From Variovorax boronicumulans (GTDB lineage: Bacteria > Pseudomonadota > Gammaproteobacteria > Burkholderiales > Burkholderiaceae_C): a stretch of 64,000 nt of DNA. The translations under genes were made by a program, and so were the position numbers. The notes under the pieces were generated by a model, which ran no database searches, had not been told where the DNA came from, and was given only the letters and a program-made list of their open reading frames with translations. Shown here piece by piece: positions 63,622 through 64,000 of this stretch (position 1 is its first letter; every line of letters begins with the position of its first letter). Where the stretch lies: positions 62,001 to 126,000 of the forward strand of contig NZ_JAUSSG010000011.1 of the NCBI RefSeq assembly GCF_030812215.1, in the 5' to 3' direction.

Positions 63622-64000
63622 ATGGTGATGCCGCCGTCGACGGTGAAGAACTGGCCGGTCGCGAAGATCGATTCGTCGCTCGCGAGGAACACGACCACGG
63701 GCGCAATCTCTTCCGCCTGCGCGAGCCGGCCCATCGGCTGGCGCGCGATGAAGGCCTTGCGGGCTTCCTCGGGGTCGGCGTTGGCGTTGATGCGGTCGCC
63801 GAGCGACGGCGTATCGACCGTGCCCGGGCACACCGCATTGCAGCGAATGCCCTTGGCCACGTAGTCGGCCGCCACGCTCTTGGTGAGACCGAGCACCGCG
63901 GCCTTGGTGGTGCCGTAGACGAAACGGTTGGGCAGGCCCTTCATGCTGGAGCACACGCTCGCCATGTTGATGATGCTGCCGCGCCCCGCCTTCAGCATGC
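63618..64000 (-). CDS. SDR family oxidoreductase, BDH2/2-keto-3-deoxy-L-fuconate dehydrogenase-like (5' end outside window)
   Basis: The C-terminal 126 or so residues of an SDR; the N-terminal nucleotide-binding half is beyond the window's right edge. The active-site segment MASVCSSMKG with VYGTTKAAVLGLTKSVAADY, and RCNAVCPGTVDTPSLGDRI, strongly resemble DHRS6/BDH2 and the bacterial 2-keto-3-deoxy-L-fuconate dehydrogenase group. It ends FFTVDGGITI. The upstream position and FAH neighbour support a sugar-acid dehydrogenase. Confidence 0.9.
   Translation of the reverse strand, partial: MLKAGRGSIINMASVCSSMKGLPNRFVYGTTKAAVLGLTKSVAADYVAKGIRCNAVCPGTVDTPSLGDRINANADPEEARKAFIARQPMGRLAQAEEIAPVVVFLASDESIFATGQFFTVDGGITI

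Overview
The window is GC-rich DNA from a heterotrophic betaproteobacterium. The density of Bug/TTT receptors, CaiB-type CoA-transferases, acyl-CoA dehydrogenases, a gltIJKL-aspA block and a TRAP system points to Burkholderiales, most likely Comamonadaceae close to Variovorax. That placement is an inference from gene content; no marker gene or rRNA is present. Most of the window is chromosomal catabolic operons with tight ATGA-type overlaps.

Layout. 1-11190 (+): an acyl-CoA degradation operon with an acyl-CoA dehydrogenase pair, enoyl-CoA hydratase, CoA-transferase, acyl-CoA synthetase, two Bug receptors, ETF beta/alpha and a nitronate monooxygenase. 11191-16940: a lower-GC accessory island bounded by two inverted copies of a palindromic element. 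It carries a small hypothetical protein, a ParB-like protein, a D12-class adenine methyltransferase and a protein with a PD-(D/E)XK nuclease signature, and is the best candidate for an undescribed defence or modification system. 17041-20000 (+): a complete TRAP transporter, followed by a periplasmic nucleoside hydrolase. 21386-27410 (-): glutamate/aspartate ABC transporter (gltIJKL), aspartase and a LysR regulator. 27472-32228: amidase, 2-hydroxyacid dehydrogenase, Atm1-type ABC exporter and YciA-type thioesterase.

32314-44338 (-): a branched-chain-type binding protein and a beta-oxidation cluster (crotonase, DsbA-like isomerase, degenerate SDR, thioesterase, alpha/beta hydrolase, thiolase, HAD/ECH fusion, DUF2147 protein, large acyl-CoA dehydrogenase) headed by a TetR regulator. 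44466-46222: a divergent SDR/LysR pair.

46232-61104 (-): a long operon-like run of GntR regulator, LIV-type ABC transporter, Bug receptor, aconitase-family LeuCD-like hydratase, HyuA/HyuB, isochorismatase-type amidase, FAD oxidoreductase and isocitrate lyase/PEP mutase-family lyase. Read in order, the enzymes fit opening of a cyclic imide or lactam, deamidation to an unsaturated diacid, hydration, and C-C cleavage. This resembles the dimethylmaleate branch of nicotinate fermentation and may be an undescribed catabolic pathway. 61149-64000 (-): AraC regulator, FAH-family hydrolase and two SDRs, resembling the non-phosphorylating deoxy-sugar-acid (L-fuconate) pathway. The window cuts the first gene (acyl-CoA dehydrogenase) and the last gene (SDR). 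No tRNA, rRNA, CRISPR array, transposase or integrase was recognised.
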